DNA of 64,000 bases. Origin: Gongronella butleri (Eukaryota > Mucoromycota > Mucoromycetes > Mucorales > Cunninghamellaceae). A model generated the notes under the pieces. The model was not told where the DNA came from. It was given only the letters and a program-made list of their open reading frames with translations, and did no database searches. The stretch's first letter is position 1. Each line of letters begins with the position of its first letter. Shown piece by piece: positions 1-13,030 of the stretch. Both the position numbers and the translations under genes were made by a program. The stretch covers positions 124,001-188,000 of the forward strand of contig JAIWZP010000022.1 in the NCBI GenBank assembly GCA_025201375.1, given 5' to 3'.

Positions 1-1
1 C

Positions 2-3000
2 ATTGTCGCTTGGAAGTTTTTGTTGCAATCGTCTGTTGGTAGCAGCATCAACAACCAGCGCATTGCCTCGTACTCGGATCTGACCTTCTTGCTCAACAAG
101 ACCGAGGAAGAGCCCATCCGTACTGGTGCCATGACGGCGCTCAAGTCGCTCAATGACCTGCAAGCCGAGTTGCCCCGCATTCTTACTGCTTTTGAGGAAG
201 AACCCTTGCCCGCGATGCTCATGCACAAGCAGGAAAAGACCGAGGAGCGCATGGAGAACATTCTCAACATTGCGATCCAGGAGGGCAGCCAAGACGAGGA
301 GGAGTTGCGTGCCCAGATGGCGACGTTGATGCACGCGCACACGGACGCGTTCCGCAAGGCCAATTTGCGTCGTATCACCATTGTCGTCTGCCGCGACAAC
401 GCCACGCCCGACTACTATACCTTCCGCGAGCGCAATGGCTACGTCGAAGATGAGACCATCCGCCACATTGAGCCTGCCCTTGCCTACCAGCTCGAATTGG
501 CGCGTCTGTCCAACTTTGACATCAAGCCTTGCTTCATTGAGAATCGCCAGATGCACGTGTACTATGCCGTTGCCAAGGAGAATCCCTCGGATTGCCGCTT
601 CTTCATCCGCGCACTTGTCCGCCCTGGCCGCGTCAAGAGTTCCATGCGTACTGCCGATTATTTGATCTCTGAAGGCGATCGCCTCTTGACCGACATTCTG
701 GACACGCTCGAGATTGTCAGCCACGACTACAAGAATTCCGACTGCAACCACCTGTTCATCAATTTCATCCCCACGTTTGCCATTGAGGCCGATGAGGTGG
801 AAGTCGCGCTCAAGGACTTTGTCGACCGCCACGGCAAGCGTCTTTGGAAGCTGCGCGTCACTGGTGCCGAGATCCGCTTCAACATCCAGAGCAAGCGCCC
901 CGACGCGCCCGTGATCCCATTGCGCTTCACCGTCGACAATGTGTCTGGCTACATTCTCAAGGTCGATGTGTACCAAGAGGTCAAGACCGACAAGAGCGGT
1001 TGGGTCCTCAAGTCGGCCGGCAAGATCCCCGGCGCCATGCACATGCAATCGCTGTCCACGCCTTACCCCACCAAGGAATGGCTGCAACCTCGTCGTTACA
1101 AGGCTCATCTCATGGGTACCACGTACGTTTACGACTTCCCCGAGCTGTTCCGCCAGGCCATCCACAACCAATGGACGCAGGCCATGCGTGCCGACTCGAC
1201 GCTCAAGCCGCCCAGCCAATTGGTCGAGGCCAAGGAGCTCGTGCTCGATGACGATGACCAATTGCAAGCCATTGACCGCGCTCCCGGCACAAACACCGTC
1301 GGCATGGTTGCCTGGCTCTTGACCATGCGCACGCCCGACTATCCTCGTGGTCGTCGCGTCGTGGCCATTGCCAATGACATCACCTTCAAGATTGGCTCCT
1401 TTGGTGTCCAGGAAGATCTCGTCTTTTACAAGGCCACCGAGTATGCGCGCGAATTGGGCCTGCCCCGCATCTATTTGTCCGCCAATTCCGGTGCCCGCAT
1501 TGGTCTCGCCGACGAGCTGATCAGCCGCTTCCGCGTCGCTTGGAAGGATGCCGGCCAGCCCGCCAGTGGCTTCAGCTACTTGTACTTGCAACCCGAGGAG
1601 TACGAGGCCCTTGTGCACCAGGGCGATGCCCAATCCTTGCTCGTGGAGGAGATTGAAGACCAGGGCGAGAAGCGTTTCCGCATCACCGACATCATTGGCC
1701 ACACCGACGGCCTTGGCGTCGAGAACTTGCGTGGTTCGGGTCTGATTGCCGGTGCCACGTCGCGTGCCTATGACGACATCTTCACCTGTACGCTCGTGAC
1801 GTGTCGCTCCGTTGGCATTGGTGCCTACTTGGTCCGTCTTGGCCAGCGCACGGTCCAAAACGAGGGTCAGCCCATCATTTTGACGGGTGCGCCTGCGCTC
1901 AACAAGGTGCTTGGCCGTGAAGTGTACACGTCCAATTTGCAGCTTGGTGGCACGCAGATCATGTACAAGAATGGTGTGTCGCACTTGACGGCCGAGAATG
2001 ATTTGGAAGGTATCATCAAGATCATGCAATGGCTGTCGTTTGTGCCCGAGCACCGCAATGCGCAATTGCCCATGCGCATTGGCTCCGACCCCGTGGACCG
2101 TGATATTGAATACACGCCTCCCAAGGGCCCCTCGGACCCACGCTTCTTCTTGGCCGGCAAGCAGGACGAAGGCAAGTGGCTTTCTGGCTTCTTTGACCAT
2201 GGCTCCTTTGTCGAGACCCTGAGTGGCTGGGCTCGTACCGTCGTCGTTGGTCGTGCTCGCCTCGGTGGCATTCCCATGGGTGTCGTTGCCGTTGAAACAC
2301 GCACTGTCGAGAACATTGTGCCTGCCGACCCCGCCAATGCCGACTCGCAAGAGCAGGTCTTCATGGAGGCCGGTGGTGTGTGGTTCCCCAATTCCGCCTA
2401 CAAGACTGCCCAGGCCATCAACGACTTTAACAAGGGTGAGCAATTGCCATTGATCATCTTTGCCAACTGGCGTGGCTTCTCGGGCGGCCAGCGCGACATG
2501 TACAACGAGGTGCTCAAGTATGGTGCTCAAATCGTCGATGCCCTGAGCAATTACAAGCAACCCGTCTTTGTGTACGTCATTCCCAATGGCGAATTGCGCG
2601 GTGGCGCCTGGGTGTGTGTCGACCAGACCATCAACCCGGACATGATGGAGATGTACGCCGACGAGCAAGCCCGTGGTGGTGTCCTCGAGCCCGAGGGCAT
2701 TGTCGAGATCAAGTATCGCCGTCCCCAATTGTTGGCCACCATGGAGCGCCTCGATACCGTCTATGGCGATCTCAAGCGCCGCCTTGCCGCCCTCGGTGAC
2801 GACGAAAAGGACCAAGCTGATGAGATCAAGAAGCAGCTCGAAGCCCGTGAGGAGGTCTTGTTGCCCGTCTACCAGCAGATCGCCATCCAATTCGCCGATT
2901 TGCACGACCGTGCCGGCCGCATGAAGGCCAAGGGTGTGATTAACAAGGCCCTCGAGTGGCGCACTGCGCGTCAATACTTCTACTGGCGCGTGCGTCGCCG

Positions 3001-3331
3001 CCTTCTTGAGGAGTACGCCATCCGCAAGATGCAGAGCGAGCAAAAGACCCGCGACCAGTGCCTGGCCCTGCTCAAGCAATGGTACAAGGACGATGTCAAC
3101 CACGACGACTTTGAAACCAACGACAAGGCCACCGTCGGCTGGTTCGAGGCAAAGACCGACTTTATTGAGCAGCGCATCGCCAAGCTCAAGTCTGAAAAGG
3201 TCCGCGACCAGGTCGTCCAGATGGCCTCGGTCGACCAGGACGCCGTCATTGAGGGCTTCAGCAAGCTCGTCGAGGGCATGTCTGTCGACCAGCGCAAGGA
3301 GGTTCTCCGCAAGCTTGCCGCTCGCTTCTAA
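2..3331 (+). CDS. ACC1: Acetyl-CoA carboxylase, C-terminal part (partial at window start)
   Basis: This is the 3' part of the cytosolic multidomain acetyl-CoA carboxylase, which makes malonyl-CoA for fatty acid synthesis. About 1,110 codons are open from the first bases with no intron; the biotin carboxylase and biotin carrier parts lie upstream of the window. The first half is the ACC central region. The carboxyltransferase follows: SANSGARIG near residue 490, GIGAYLVRLGQRTVQ and LGGTQIMYKNGVSHL near 610-660, and FANWRGFSGGQRDMYNEV near 820, all typical of the acyl-CoA and carboxybiotin binding sites. The frame ends in LRKLAARF and a TAA. Codons favour C or G in third position, as in other housekeeping genes here. 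The TTG at 20 is not a start; the frame is simply cut by the window edge. Very confident. Confidence 0.97.
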   Translation: MVAWKFLLQSSVGSSINNQRIASYSDLTFLLNKTEEEPIRTGAMTALKSLNDLQAELPRILTAFEEEPLPAMLMHKQEKTEERMENILNIAIQEGSQDEEELRAQMATLMHAHTDAFRKANLRRITIVVCRDNATPDYYTFRERNGYVEDETIRHIEPALAYQLELARLSNFDIKPCFIENRQMHVYYAVAKENPSDCRFFIRALVRPGRVKSSMRTADYLISEGDRLLTDILDTLEIVSHDYKNSDCNHLFINFIPTFAIEADEVEVALKDFVDRHGKRLWKLRVTGAEIRFNIQSKRPDAPVIPLRFTVDNVSGYILKVDVYQEVKTDKSGWVLKSAGKIPGAMHMQSLSTPYPTKEWLQPRRYKAHLMGTTYVYDFPELFRQAIHNQWTQAMRADSTLKPPSQLVEAKELVLDDDDQLQAIDRAPGTNTVGMVAWLLTMRTPDYPRGRRVVAIANDITFKIGSFGVQEDLVFYKATEYARELGLPRIYLSANSGARIGLADELISRFRVAWKDAGQPASGFSYLYLQPEEYEALVHQGDAQSLLVEEIEDQGEKRFRITDIIGHTDGLGVENLRGSGLIAGATSRAYDDIFTCTLVTCRSVGIGAYLVRLGQRTVQNEGQPIILTGAPALNKVLGREVYTSNLQLGGTQIMYKNGVSHLTAENDLEGIIKIMQWLSFVPEHRNAQLPMRIGSDPVDRDIEYTPPKGPSDPRFFLAGKQDEGKWLSGFFDHGSFVETLSGWARTVVVGRARLGGIPMGVVAVETRTVENIVPADPANADSQEQVFMEAGGVWFPNSAYKTAQAINDFNKGEQLPLIIFANWRGFSGGQRDMYNEVLKYGAQIVDALSNYKQPVFVYVIPNGELRGGAWVCVDQTINPDMMEMYADEQARGGVLEPEGIVEIKYRRPQLLATMERLDTVYGDLKRRLAALGDDEKDQADEIKKQLEAREEVLLPVYQQIAIQFADLHDRAGRMKAKGVINKALEWRTARQYFYWRVRRRLLEEYAIRKMQSEQKTRDQCLALLKQWYKDDVNHDDFETNDKATVGWFEAKTDFIEQRIAKLKSEKVRDQVVQMASVDQDAVIEGFSKLVEGMSVDQRKEVLRKLAARF

Positions 3332-3478
3332 GACACTTCCATCTTGTCACTCGTTTCCCTCACCCACCCCACCCCAATCCCCACCCCATGCCCAGCATCA
3401 TCCCCCCCTTTTTTTTTTTCTCCCCTCTTTTTGTTGTATACTCTTTTTTTCTCTTTTAACGCTACATATCATAAAGTA

Positions 3479-3484
3479 AATAAA
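3479..3484 (+). terminator. Candidate polyadenylation signal of ACC1
   Basis: An AATAAA hexamer lies about 150 bp after the ACC1 stop codon, behind a T-rich 3' UTR. Its position suits a eukaryotic poly(A) signal, but no transcript evidence is available. Confidence 0.4.
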
Positions 3485-3988
3485 AATACAGTCATGCTTG
3501 ATAAAACAAAAAAAAACGCGCGCGTCATGCCGAGTTTCCGACGCGCATTGTGCGCGCTTCTCACATGGCGGCTGGAATGACAATGGCGCAGCCATTGCTA
3601 GGCCCAATTTTGGGCAAGCAACCAAGCCAATGCTTCTATCTGCAAGCAAGCAAGCCAAGTCATCCAGAGGCATTCCCTCCCCAGATAGCCTGATAAAAAT
3701 CACAACAACATCTGGAGGTCGAATAGGCAAAAATCGAGAAATGCCAAATTTAAGTGATCTTTAAAAAAAAAAATCGCACGTTGCTCGCCCAATTCCAATC
3801 ACGGCGAATGCTTTAATAGTGTCCTAGCACGCATAAGTTCACGGCACGATGGGCTGTCACAAGAATCTGTGGTGGTGGACCTCATTTGTCGTCGCCGAGG
3901 CTCGCTTGGCCGTGGAAATTGAAAAATCAAGTTTATGTCGGTTACGCTTTGGAGCCGATGCATGAAATTGCCATCCTGGCACACTTTT
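3485..3988. other. Intergenic spacer, no gene seen
   Basis: The spacer between the ACC1 3' end and the first fold-back repeat has only short frames without protein-like composition. It contains a short poly-A run near 3763 and no recognised element. Confidence 0.5.
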
Positions 3989-5665
3989 TGACGCCCAACG
4001 ACAATGCGACTGCACGTGTCGCGACCAAACCTATGATGTCTTGTAAAGCAGCAAATGACGTGTAAAACACCACTATTGGGCGCAAAAAATTTTGTACCAG
4101 GTGTACCGTGGCGCTCGAGAGCTGCTTTTGTGCGCAAGGATCGGGTCCACATATGGTGTGAGTTTTAGGGCACATTGCATTGTAACGATGCGCTCAAATC
4201 ACGCGTCGTAAAAAACGACATTTTGTGAATGCCATTTAAGTGGGGACTTTTAGAAACCTGGTGAATTTTTGACACGCCAGTGTGCGTCTGAGCCGTGGTA
4301 GCGCATCCGTTCAGTTTTGCCTCAGAAACGTGTTTCAATGGCGACTTTACCTTGTACGATGGTGCTTTTCACTAAAAGTCGCATGTTCTCGACATTCCCG
4401 CTATTCAATCAGCCTCAAACTTTGTCAGCAGCATTAGTCCAACTCGTGCTTCAACATTGCTGCTGGCATCAGGCACACAGATGCAGCAAACTCTGGATAA
4501 TCCAAAAAGAGTAAGATAACTCCAGCTATTTGAATAGTGCGCGTCTTTTTCATTAATTGATCCATTTGAAAACAAAAGCATTGTGTGTCATGCATTGCGG
4601 GATACAACTTTGTCGCTTTCGCCTAACCGCTCCAATGCTCTGGGATGATTTTAATGCCATTTTGAAAATTAAAATATTTGTTTTGCACATTTCGTTGGTC
4701 CTCACAATCCAATCTTTTCAAAATCTATTGCTATGTATAGAGGCTCCTGTGATGCGCAATCGACAACTGAAAGTGAAGCGCTACGACGTGTGCACGAAAA
4801 AAGTTATACGTGGAGAGATTGATTTTTTGCGATAATTGCAATTTACGGATTATTGTTCAAGGCAATCGCCTCGACCACGTAATATACTTTACGGAGCGTG
4901 CCATGAGCTGCAATTTGCTGCCCGCATCAATGCTGAGAAAGAAAGACAACCTGTAGAAAATCCGACTTTTAGTGAAAATCTCCATTGTACAAGGCAAAAT
5001 CGCCAATGCGACACGCTACCGAGACAAAACTGAACGGATACGCGACCAAGGCACAGATGCACACTGGCGTGTCAAAATTTCACCAGGTTTCAAAAAGTCC
5101 CTGCTTAAATGGCATTCACAAAATGTCCTTTTTTACGACGTGTGATTTGAGTGCGTCGTTACAGTGCAATGTGCCCTGAAACTCACACCATATGTGGGCA
5201 CGGTCCTTGCGCACAAAAGCAGCTCTCGAGCTCCACTGTACGCTAGTTGGATGGCATTTGGTATTTGAAGAACGATCTTTTTAAGGGTAACCATCCGTTT
5301 CTTGGGGAACAGAGGCTCGCAGCACTTTGCTTTAGACACCAAAAGTGGCGCAGTCTGCGAGTGGGATCCTATGCCTTCTAATTGAGGAAATCTACTTGCA
5401 ACAGCCTGCGCAAAATGCAAATCGCTGAAAATGTGAAACAATCCTTGACACACTGTTTCCCAGCACATATGGAAGCCTGCCAATAATCGCAAAAATTGCA
5501 GGAAATGATGCGTACGCATTGCATGGTGAATTTGAGGGCATGTGGTATTGTTAAAAATGTAAACAAATCATGTTTTGTAAAAGAGCAAAGCGTCAGGTGC
5601 ATTGTGACTAGAATTGGCGATACGTCCAGCGTATTGGAAATGCGTCAGGCGTATTGTGGCTATAG
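3989..5665 (+). repeat. Fold-back repeat, copy 1
   Basis: This segment of about 1.68 kb is repeated, with mostly point differences, at 32371-34046. Inside it two arms of about 270 bp, at 4113-4383 and 4962-5231, are inverted copies of each other: each carries the GTGCGCAAGGATCGG-like stretch, the AATCACGCGTCGTAAAAAA stretch, the CCATTTAAG stretch and the ACTAAAAGTCG end in mirrored order. About 580 bp separate the arms. The outer right part ends in short GCGTC-CAGCG-ATTGTGGC direct repeats. No transposase-like protein is visible, so I read it as a non-autonomous fold-back element or a piece of a larger one. Target duplications and exact ends are not resolved. Confidence 0.75.
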
Positions 5666-5830
5666 AGAGAGTGAGACGAGAAAAGTGGCAATTTGCGCAC
5701 TTGTGGCCGCAGCGGCGACGGCGGAGGTGGTGGCTTGCTGAGAACAAAAGGCGCTCCACTTTTTTTTTTTTTGTCACTTTTCTTGCTCTCTCTCTCTTTT
5801 TTTTCCCTTCCTTCCACCACACCGCCTCCC

Positions 5831-6640
5831 ATGCGCCCCCTGACGAACGAAGAGACCACAACCTTCTTTAAGAAGCTTGCAAAATAGTACGTCCGCCATA
5901 TCCACACCATGGATCCCGGCCCGCTAACCTTTTTTTCGATACTTTTTACAGTGTTGGTGCCAATATCAAGCACCTGATCGATCGACCAGACGAGGCCTAT
6001 TGCTTCCGTCTGCACAAAAACAAGGTGTATTACCTCAGGTAGGCATGCAAAATGGCACGTAAAATAAGCAATTGCTTTGACTCACGCTTCTGTTGCTTTT
6101 TCTTTTCTGCAGCGAAAGCATGATGCGCCTTTCCGTCAGTGTTGGCCGTGATCAATTGGCATCGGTGGGCGTCTGTTTTGGCAAATTCACCAAGACGGGC
6201 AAGTTCACGCTTCACATCACAGCTCTGGACTATCTATCGCAATACGCAAAGGTAAGAATTGAGGATGAGCCGATCAATGGACGTTGCAGGGGCGACTGAC
6301 ACGCTCGTTATAGCACAAGATCTGGATCAAGCCCAACGGCGAGATGCCCTTTTTGTATGGCAACAACATTGTCAAGGCTCATTTGGGCCGCATCACCGAC
6401 GACACGCCCGAGCATACTGGTGTTGTTGTGCTTTCCATGAATGACACGCCGCTGGTAAGGCAACAAAAGAGGAAAAGAGGAAAGGGAGAAAAAAAAAAAG
6501 CTCATTTCCCATTTTTGCAGGGCTTTGGCGTCACTGCTCGCTCGACGGTGGAGATGAAAAAGTTGCAGCCGACCGATATCATTACCTTCCATCAAGCCGA
6601 TGTGGGCGAATACCTTCGATCTGAGGACACCTTGTTCTAA
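5831..6640 (+). CDS. NIP7: 60S ribosome subunit biogenesis protein NIP7
   Basis: This gene encodes NIP7, a nucleolar factor that binds pre-ribosomal RNA and is needed for 27S pre-rRNA processing and 60S assembly. Five exons (5831-5886, 5952-6038, 6113-6251, 6314-6454, 6521-6640) join in phase through GT-AG introns of 62-74 bp to give 180 residues, the usual length of the family. The start MRPLTNEET, the LIDRPD and CFRLH motifs, CFGKFTKTGKF, ITALDYL, FLYGN, the SMNDTPLGFGV segment of the C-terminal PUA domain, and the end FHQADVGEYLR all match the family order. The ATG at 5831 fits the family N-terminus. Codon use is like the housekeeping neighbours. Confidence 0.95.
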
Positions 6641-6864
6641 ACCGGATTTTCATCTGTTTACCGATCCTTTGTCGTTTTTCCACTGCTTTCCTTGCATCTC
6701 TCATCATTATACATTAAAGCCTGGCATCCCTTTTTCTTTTTTTTTTTTTCCGCATTTGTTCCCCCGATGCGTTTCCAGCGCCCCTCTTTTTTTTTTCTCA
6801 TTCTTTTTACCCGCTGCAACCCGCCACGACCTTTTTTTTTTTTTTTTTTTTTTTTTTCCCTGGT
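6641..6864. other. T-rich spacer between NIP7 and the next gene
   Basis: The spacer is dominated by T runs, including about 25 T close to 6833-6857, just before the next ATG. Such pyrimidine-rich leaders precede many starts in this window. Nothing else is recognised. Confidence 0.4.
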
Positions 6865-7254
6865 ATGCACAGCAACAGGCTTCTTGAGAAAAAGAGGCGT
6901 TACCTGGAGACGGCACGCAGTCTACGGTACGTGGTGTTGCCAGTGTTACCCAGGCCACGGCCACAGCACAAACACGGGCCGTTAAAATCGATCTTGAAGA
7001 AATATGTTAACTCACGCGGTGCAATCAGCTACAAAGTGCTTTGGCACGACGGCAAGCGCACCAAGGTAGGAATTGGGAACCTTTGGAAGTTTCTTTGGCG
7101 GTGTGCTCACGCGTGTCGCGTCGCGCATTGACGTTTTTACCTTTTTTTTTTTTTTTTTTTTTTTTGCCCTTTTTTAAAGGTGCCACCTCATACCCTACGC
7201 AGCAAATACCTGTCGCATATTGAGGCTTTTGAAGCCGCTCTCATGGAAAATTGA
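6865..7254 (+). CDS. Small chromodomain-like protein
   Basis: The proposed model has two exons, 6865-7065 and 7180-7254, joined in phase across a 114-bp intron (GTAGGA to a T-run and AAAG), giving about 91 residues. The N-terminus is basic. The second half reads ILKKYVNSRG, then ISYKVLWHDGKRTK, then VPPHTLRSKYLSHIEAFEAAL. The order of strands (variable hinge, YxVxW, short loop) and the closing helix HIEAFE resemble a chromodomain, where the end is often LIEAFE. The usual TWEP aromatic is replaced by KVPP, so methyl-lysine binding is doubtful. A further in-frame intron inside exon 1 (GTACGT near 6926) is possible. It could also be the end of a longer gene whose first exon I cannot see. The function is not established. 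Confidence 0.4.
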
Positions 7255-7505
7255 ATTGGGTGCCATTGGTCCCATCTACACCAACCAGGCACACGTGACG
7301 CCTGTCTCTTCCCATTCCTTTTCCCCTTTTTTTACATTCATTTTATTTGCAGCATCAGGAACAAGCAATAAAAAAAAAGAGTCGGTCTCGTGTCGATCAA
7401 TGCACCGCGCGCCCAAAAAAAAAAAAGAAACATTGGCCTGGCGTGGACCATGCGTGGACATGCCTTCCAATTTGGAAACCATGCCGTGAAGCATCAGGTG
7501 CTGCT

Positions 7506-7537
<32 letters not shown>

Positions 7538-7592
7538 CGTTGTTCAAGATCAATTGCTCCTTTTTATCCTCCATTTCGGCGCGCGTACGAAA

Positions 7593-7598
7593 TATAAA
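7593..7598 (+). promoter_or_regulatory. TATA box upstream of the 44-codon ORF
   Basis: TATAAA lies about 50 bp before the ATG at 7646 and is followed by a pyrimidine-rich stretch that could hold the transcription start. It may also serve the transcription-factor gene further downstream. Confidence 0.4.
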
Positions 7599-7645
7599 AC
7601 GCCAATGGCGCCATTTTCTTTCTTTTCATTCATTTCTTGGACACC

Positions 7646-7780
7646 ATGTTTTACTTGCTTGACTATGTCTGTTTTTTCTATGGCGTGTTGGTGACGTGGA
7701 TGGTGCTATTTTTGTGCGAACCGATTCATTGCGAAGTCGACTGCATGCAAGCTCGAGACAAGACTCCTGGCAATCGATGA
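7646..7780 (+). CDS. Putative 44-residue membrane peptide (or upstream ORF)
   Basis: This is a short ORF with a good start context (ACACCATG) placed 50 bp after a TATA box and a pyrimidine tract. It encodes 44 residues: about 24 hydrophobic residues beginning MFYLLDYVCFFYG, enough for one membrane span, then a polar tail with three cysteines. It lies 245 bp before the start chosen for the next large gene on the same strand, so it may be an independent small membrane protein or an upstream ORF in the leader of that mRNA. I recognise no family. Its support is promoter-like context and composition only. Confidence 0.3.
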   Translation: MFYLLDYVCFFYGVLVTWMVLFLCEPIHCEVDCMQARDKTPGNR

Positions 7781-8025
7781 TCATGCTTTTTTTTTTTTTT
7801 TTTTCGTCGACACCTTTGCACGACATTGGCCAAAGGGCAATCATCTTGTGTCCCCATCCTCCGCCTATGCCCAATTTAGCCTCATCCCCGCGCTCTCTTG
7901 ATTTTAATTCGCTTCCCTTTTTCTTTTGCTTCCTCTTCGTTTTTTGCGTTTTTTTTTCTCTCTCCTTTTTCCCCCCGTTTTGTGAATATGCCCTTATCAT
8001 TGTAATTTTTTTTATCTCGCACGCC

Positions 8026-10563
<2,538 letters not shown>

Positions 10564-11149
10564 TCTGGCTCCCCTTGCCAATTCAATATTCCTCCACACA
10601 AACACACCCTTTTTTTCTTATTCTTTTGTCTGTTCCCCCACTCTTTTGCATTCTATTCCCATCCCCACTCTTTTTTTTTTATTATTATTTTCGTTTCTTT
10701 CCCTTCGTTTGCCACCTGTGTATCATTCATCCCTTTCCTGTTGTTCTTTTTATTGTACTTCCCATCTTGACAATTAAAAACCAATGCTGGTATATGGATT
10801 CCATGACCGGAAATGCCATGCATGTGTCAGAGTTGCACAATCGCACCGCCCATTTTTCGCATAAATTCCACTTTTCAATCACCAGTGGTCCCCCGCTCTG
10901 AGGAGTGATGTCCCATGTACTTGAATGGAGGCGTGGGGATCTAAGACCTGAATTGTATGATTCGTTTAACGAGTGGGTTGCCTGATCTTCTTGGAAAGAC
11001 CGTGATTTTTGAAAATCGTCACACTGTGCGCCATCCGGCGACCACAGAGCTCCAATGTTGGGCTCATTCAAACCAGAAAACATGCACTGTCTAGATGTAC
11101 TAGCAAAATGTCTTGGAAAAGTATCATATTCATCGGCGGGCCTAAGATA
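10564..11149. other. 3' flank and spacer, no gene seen
   Basis: A T-rich 3' UTR is followed by an AATTAAAAACC stretch near 10773. A decayed motif at about 11027-11082 (GCCATCC, then GGGCTCATTCAAACCAGAAAA) resembles one at about 25269-25322, so this part is probably an old repeat remnant. Confidence 0.4.
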
Positions 11150-13030
11150 CTACAATTTTCGCTCTTTTTCTCGCATACTGGCGACTATCCTGTGCACATT
11201 GGAGCTCGAGGGCTACTTTTGTGCTCAAGAATTGGGTCCAACTATGGTGTGATTTTCAGGGCACATTGTATTGCAATGACGCGCTCAAATCACGCGTCGT
11301 AAAAAAGGACATTTTGTGAATGCCATTTACGTAGGCGGGGACTTTTTGAATCCTGGTGAAATTTTGACACGCCAGTATGCGTCTGTGCCTTAGTCGCGCA
11401 TCCGTTCAGTTTTGTCTCGATGGCGTGTCTCAATGGCGAGTTTGCCTTGTACAATGGCGATTTCCACTAAAAGTCGCTCGTTCTCGACATTCCTCTATGC
11501 GATCAGCTTCAAACTTTGCCAGTAGCATCAGTCTAACTTGTGCTTCAACTTTGCCGTGAGCACCCAAGTGCTTCAACGCCGTAAAAGAGAGATTTGTAAT
11601 AATACACCGAGTAATCTGGGTAGCTCGAGGTTTGGGAGAACTTTTCACTAATCTATCTATCCCAAAAATTGACCAAACTACAGAATGCATCGTAATAGGC
11701 AAATTTGCCGCTTGTAGCAAAGCGCTACAACGCCGTGAAAGGCAGATGATTCCATCCAAACAATTAAAACAATTGTTTTGCATTTTTTCGTTGGCTTCCC
11801 ACTAATAAAATAATTCCAAACCAGAATCAAGAAACAGCGCATGCTCAGCCGCACCTTTTGACACATCAACGGTAAAGCGCTACGGAGCATGCATTCCAAG
11901 TTAGATATGAGACATGTTTTTTTGTTGGAAAATTGGATTATCCACAGACTGTCTTTCTTTCTCAGCATTGATGCGGGCAGCAAAATTGCAGCTCATGGCA
12001 CGCTCCGTAAATTATATTAAGTGATCGAGACGATTGCCCTGATCAATGATCCGCAAAATGCAATTAACGCAAAAAATCGATCTCTCCTCATACAGTTTTT
12101 TTTCTTATACGCGTCGTAGCGCTTCACTTTCATTAGTCGATCACCGTATCATAGGAGTATCTACGCATTGCAATAGGTCTTGAAAAGATTGGATTATGGG
12201 GAGCAACGAAATGTGCAAAACAAATATTTTAATTTTCAAAATGGCATTAAAATCCTCCTAGAGCACTGGAACGCTTAGATGCAAGCGATGAAGTTGTATC
12301 CAGCAATGCATGAAACACAGTACATCTGTTTTCAAGCCAATTAATTTATGAAAAAGACGCGGAATATTCAAATATCTGGAACTATCTTACTCTTTTTGGT
12401 TTATCCAGCGTTTGCTGTATCAGGGTGTCTTGATACCAGTAGTAAAGTTGAAGCACGAGTTGGACTAATGCTGTTGGCAAAGTTTGAGGTTGATCGAATA
12501 GGGGAAATGCTGAGAACGAGCGACTTTTAATGAAAATCACCATCGTACAAGGTTAAGTCGCCATTAGGACACGCCACCGAGACAAAACTGAACGGATGCG
12601 CTACCACGGCTCAGACGCACACTGGCGTGTCAAAAATTCACCAGGTTTCAAAAAGCCCCCGCTTAAATGGCATTCACAAAATGTCGTTTTTTACGACGCG
12701 TGATTTGAGCGCATCGTTACAATGCAATGTGCCCTAAAACTCACACCATAGGTGGACCCGATCCTTGCGCACAAAAGCAGCTCTTGTGCGCCACGAAACA
12801 CCTGGTACAAATCGTTTGACACTCAAAAATGGTTTTTTACACGTAATTTGCAATTTTACAAGGCATCGCATGTTTGATCGCGACACATGCGGCCGGATTG
12901 CCGTCGTCAGCACGGAAGATGCTGAACAACCATAGTAAAGGAAAGGAAAGATGTATAAAATTGTTATAGCGTGTCGTCAACGTGCTGGACGTCATCTAAT
13001 AGCCACAATGCGCTGGACGCATTACTTTTT
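11150..13030 (-). repeat. Fold-back repeat, copy 4 (long form, minus orientation)
   Basis: This is a reverse-orientation member of the fold-back family. Its inverted arms are at about 12519-12792 and 11205-11480. The interior includes the segment found in copies 1 and 2 plus roughly 360 bp more, shared with the copy at 34.0-35.7 kb (for example the RSALPLMCQ-coding stretch near 11870). The outer flank at about 12795-13025, with the GGAAAGGAAAG and GTCGTCAGCACGGAAGAT stretches, also matches 34085-34330. I see no intact transposase frame. The long form may be nearer the ancestral element, with copies 1 and 2 as internal-deletion derivatives. Confidence 0.7.

Noticed and set aside
7696..8025. 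5' extension of the 955-codon ORF
   Set aside because: Translation is mostly poly-Phe from T runs and overlaps the micro-ORF region; the ATG at 8026 has a good context and protein-like sequence follows.
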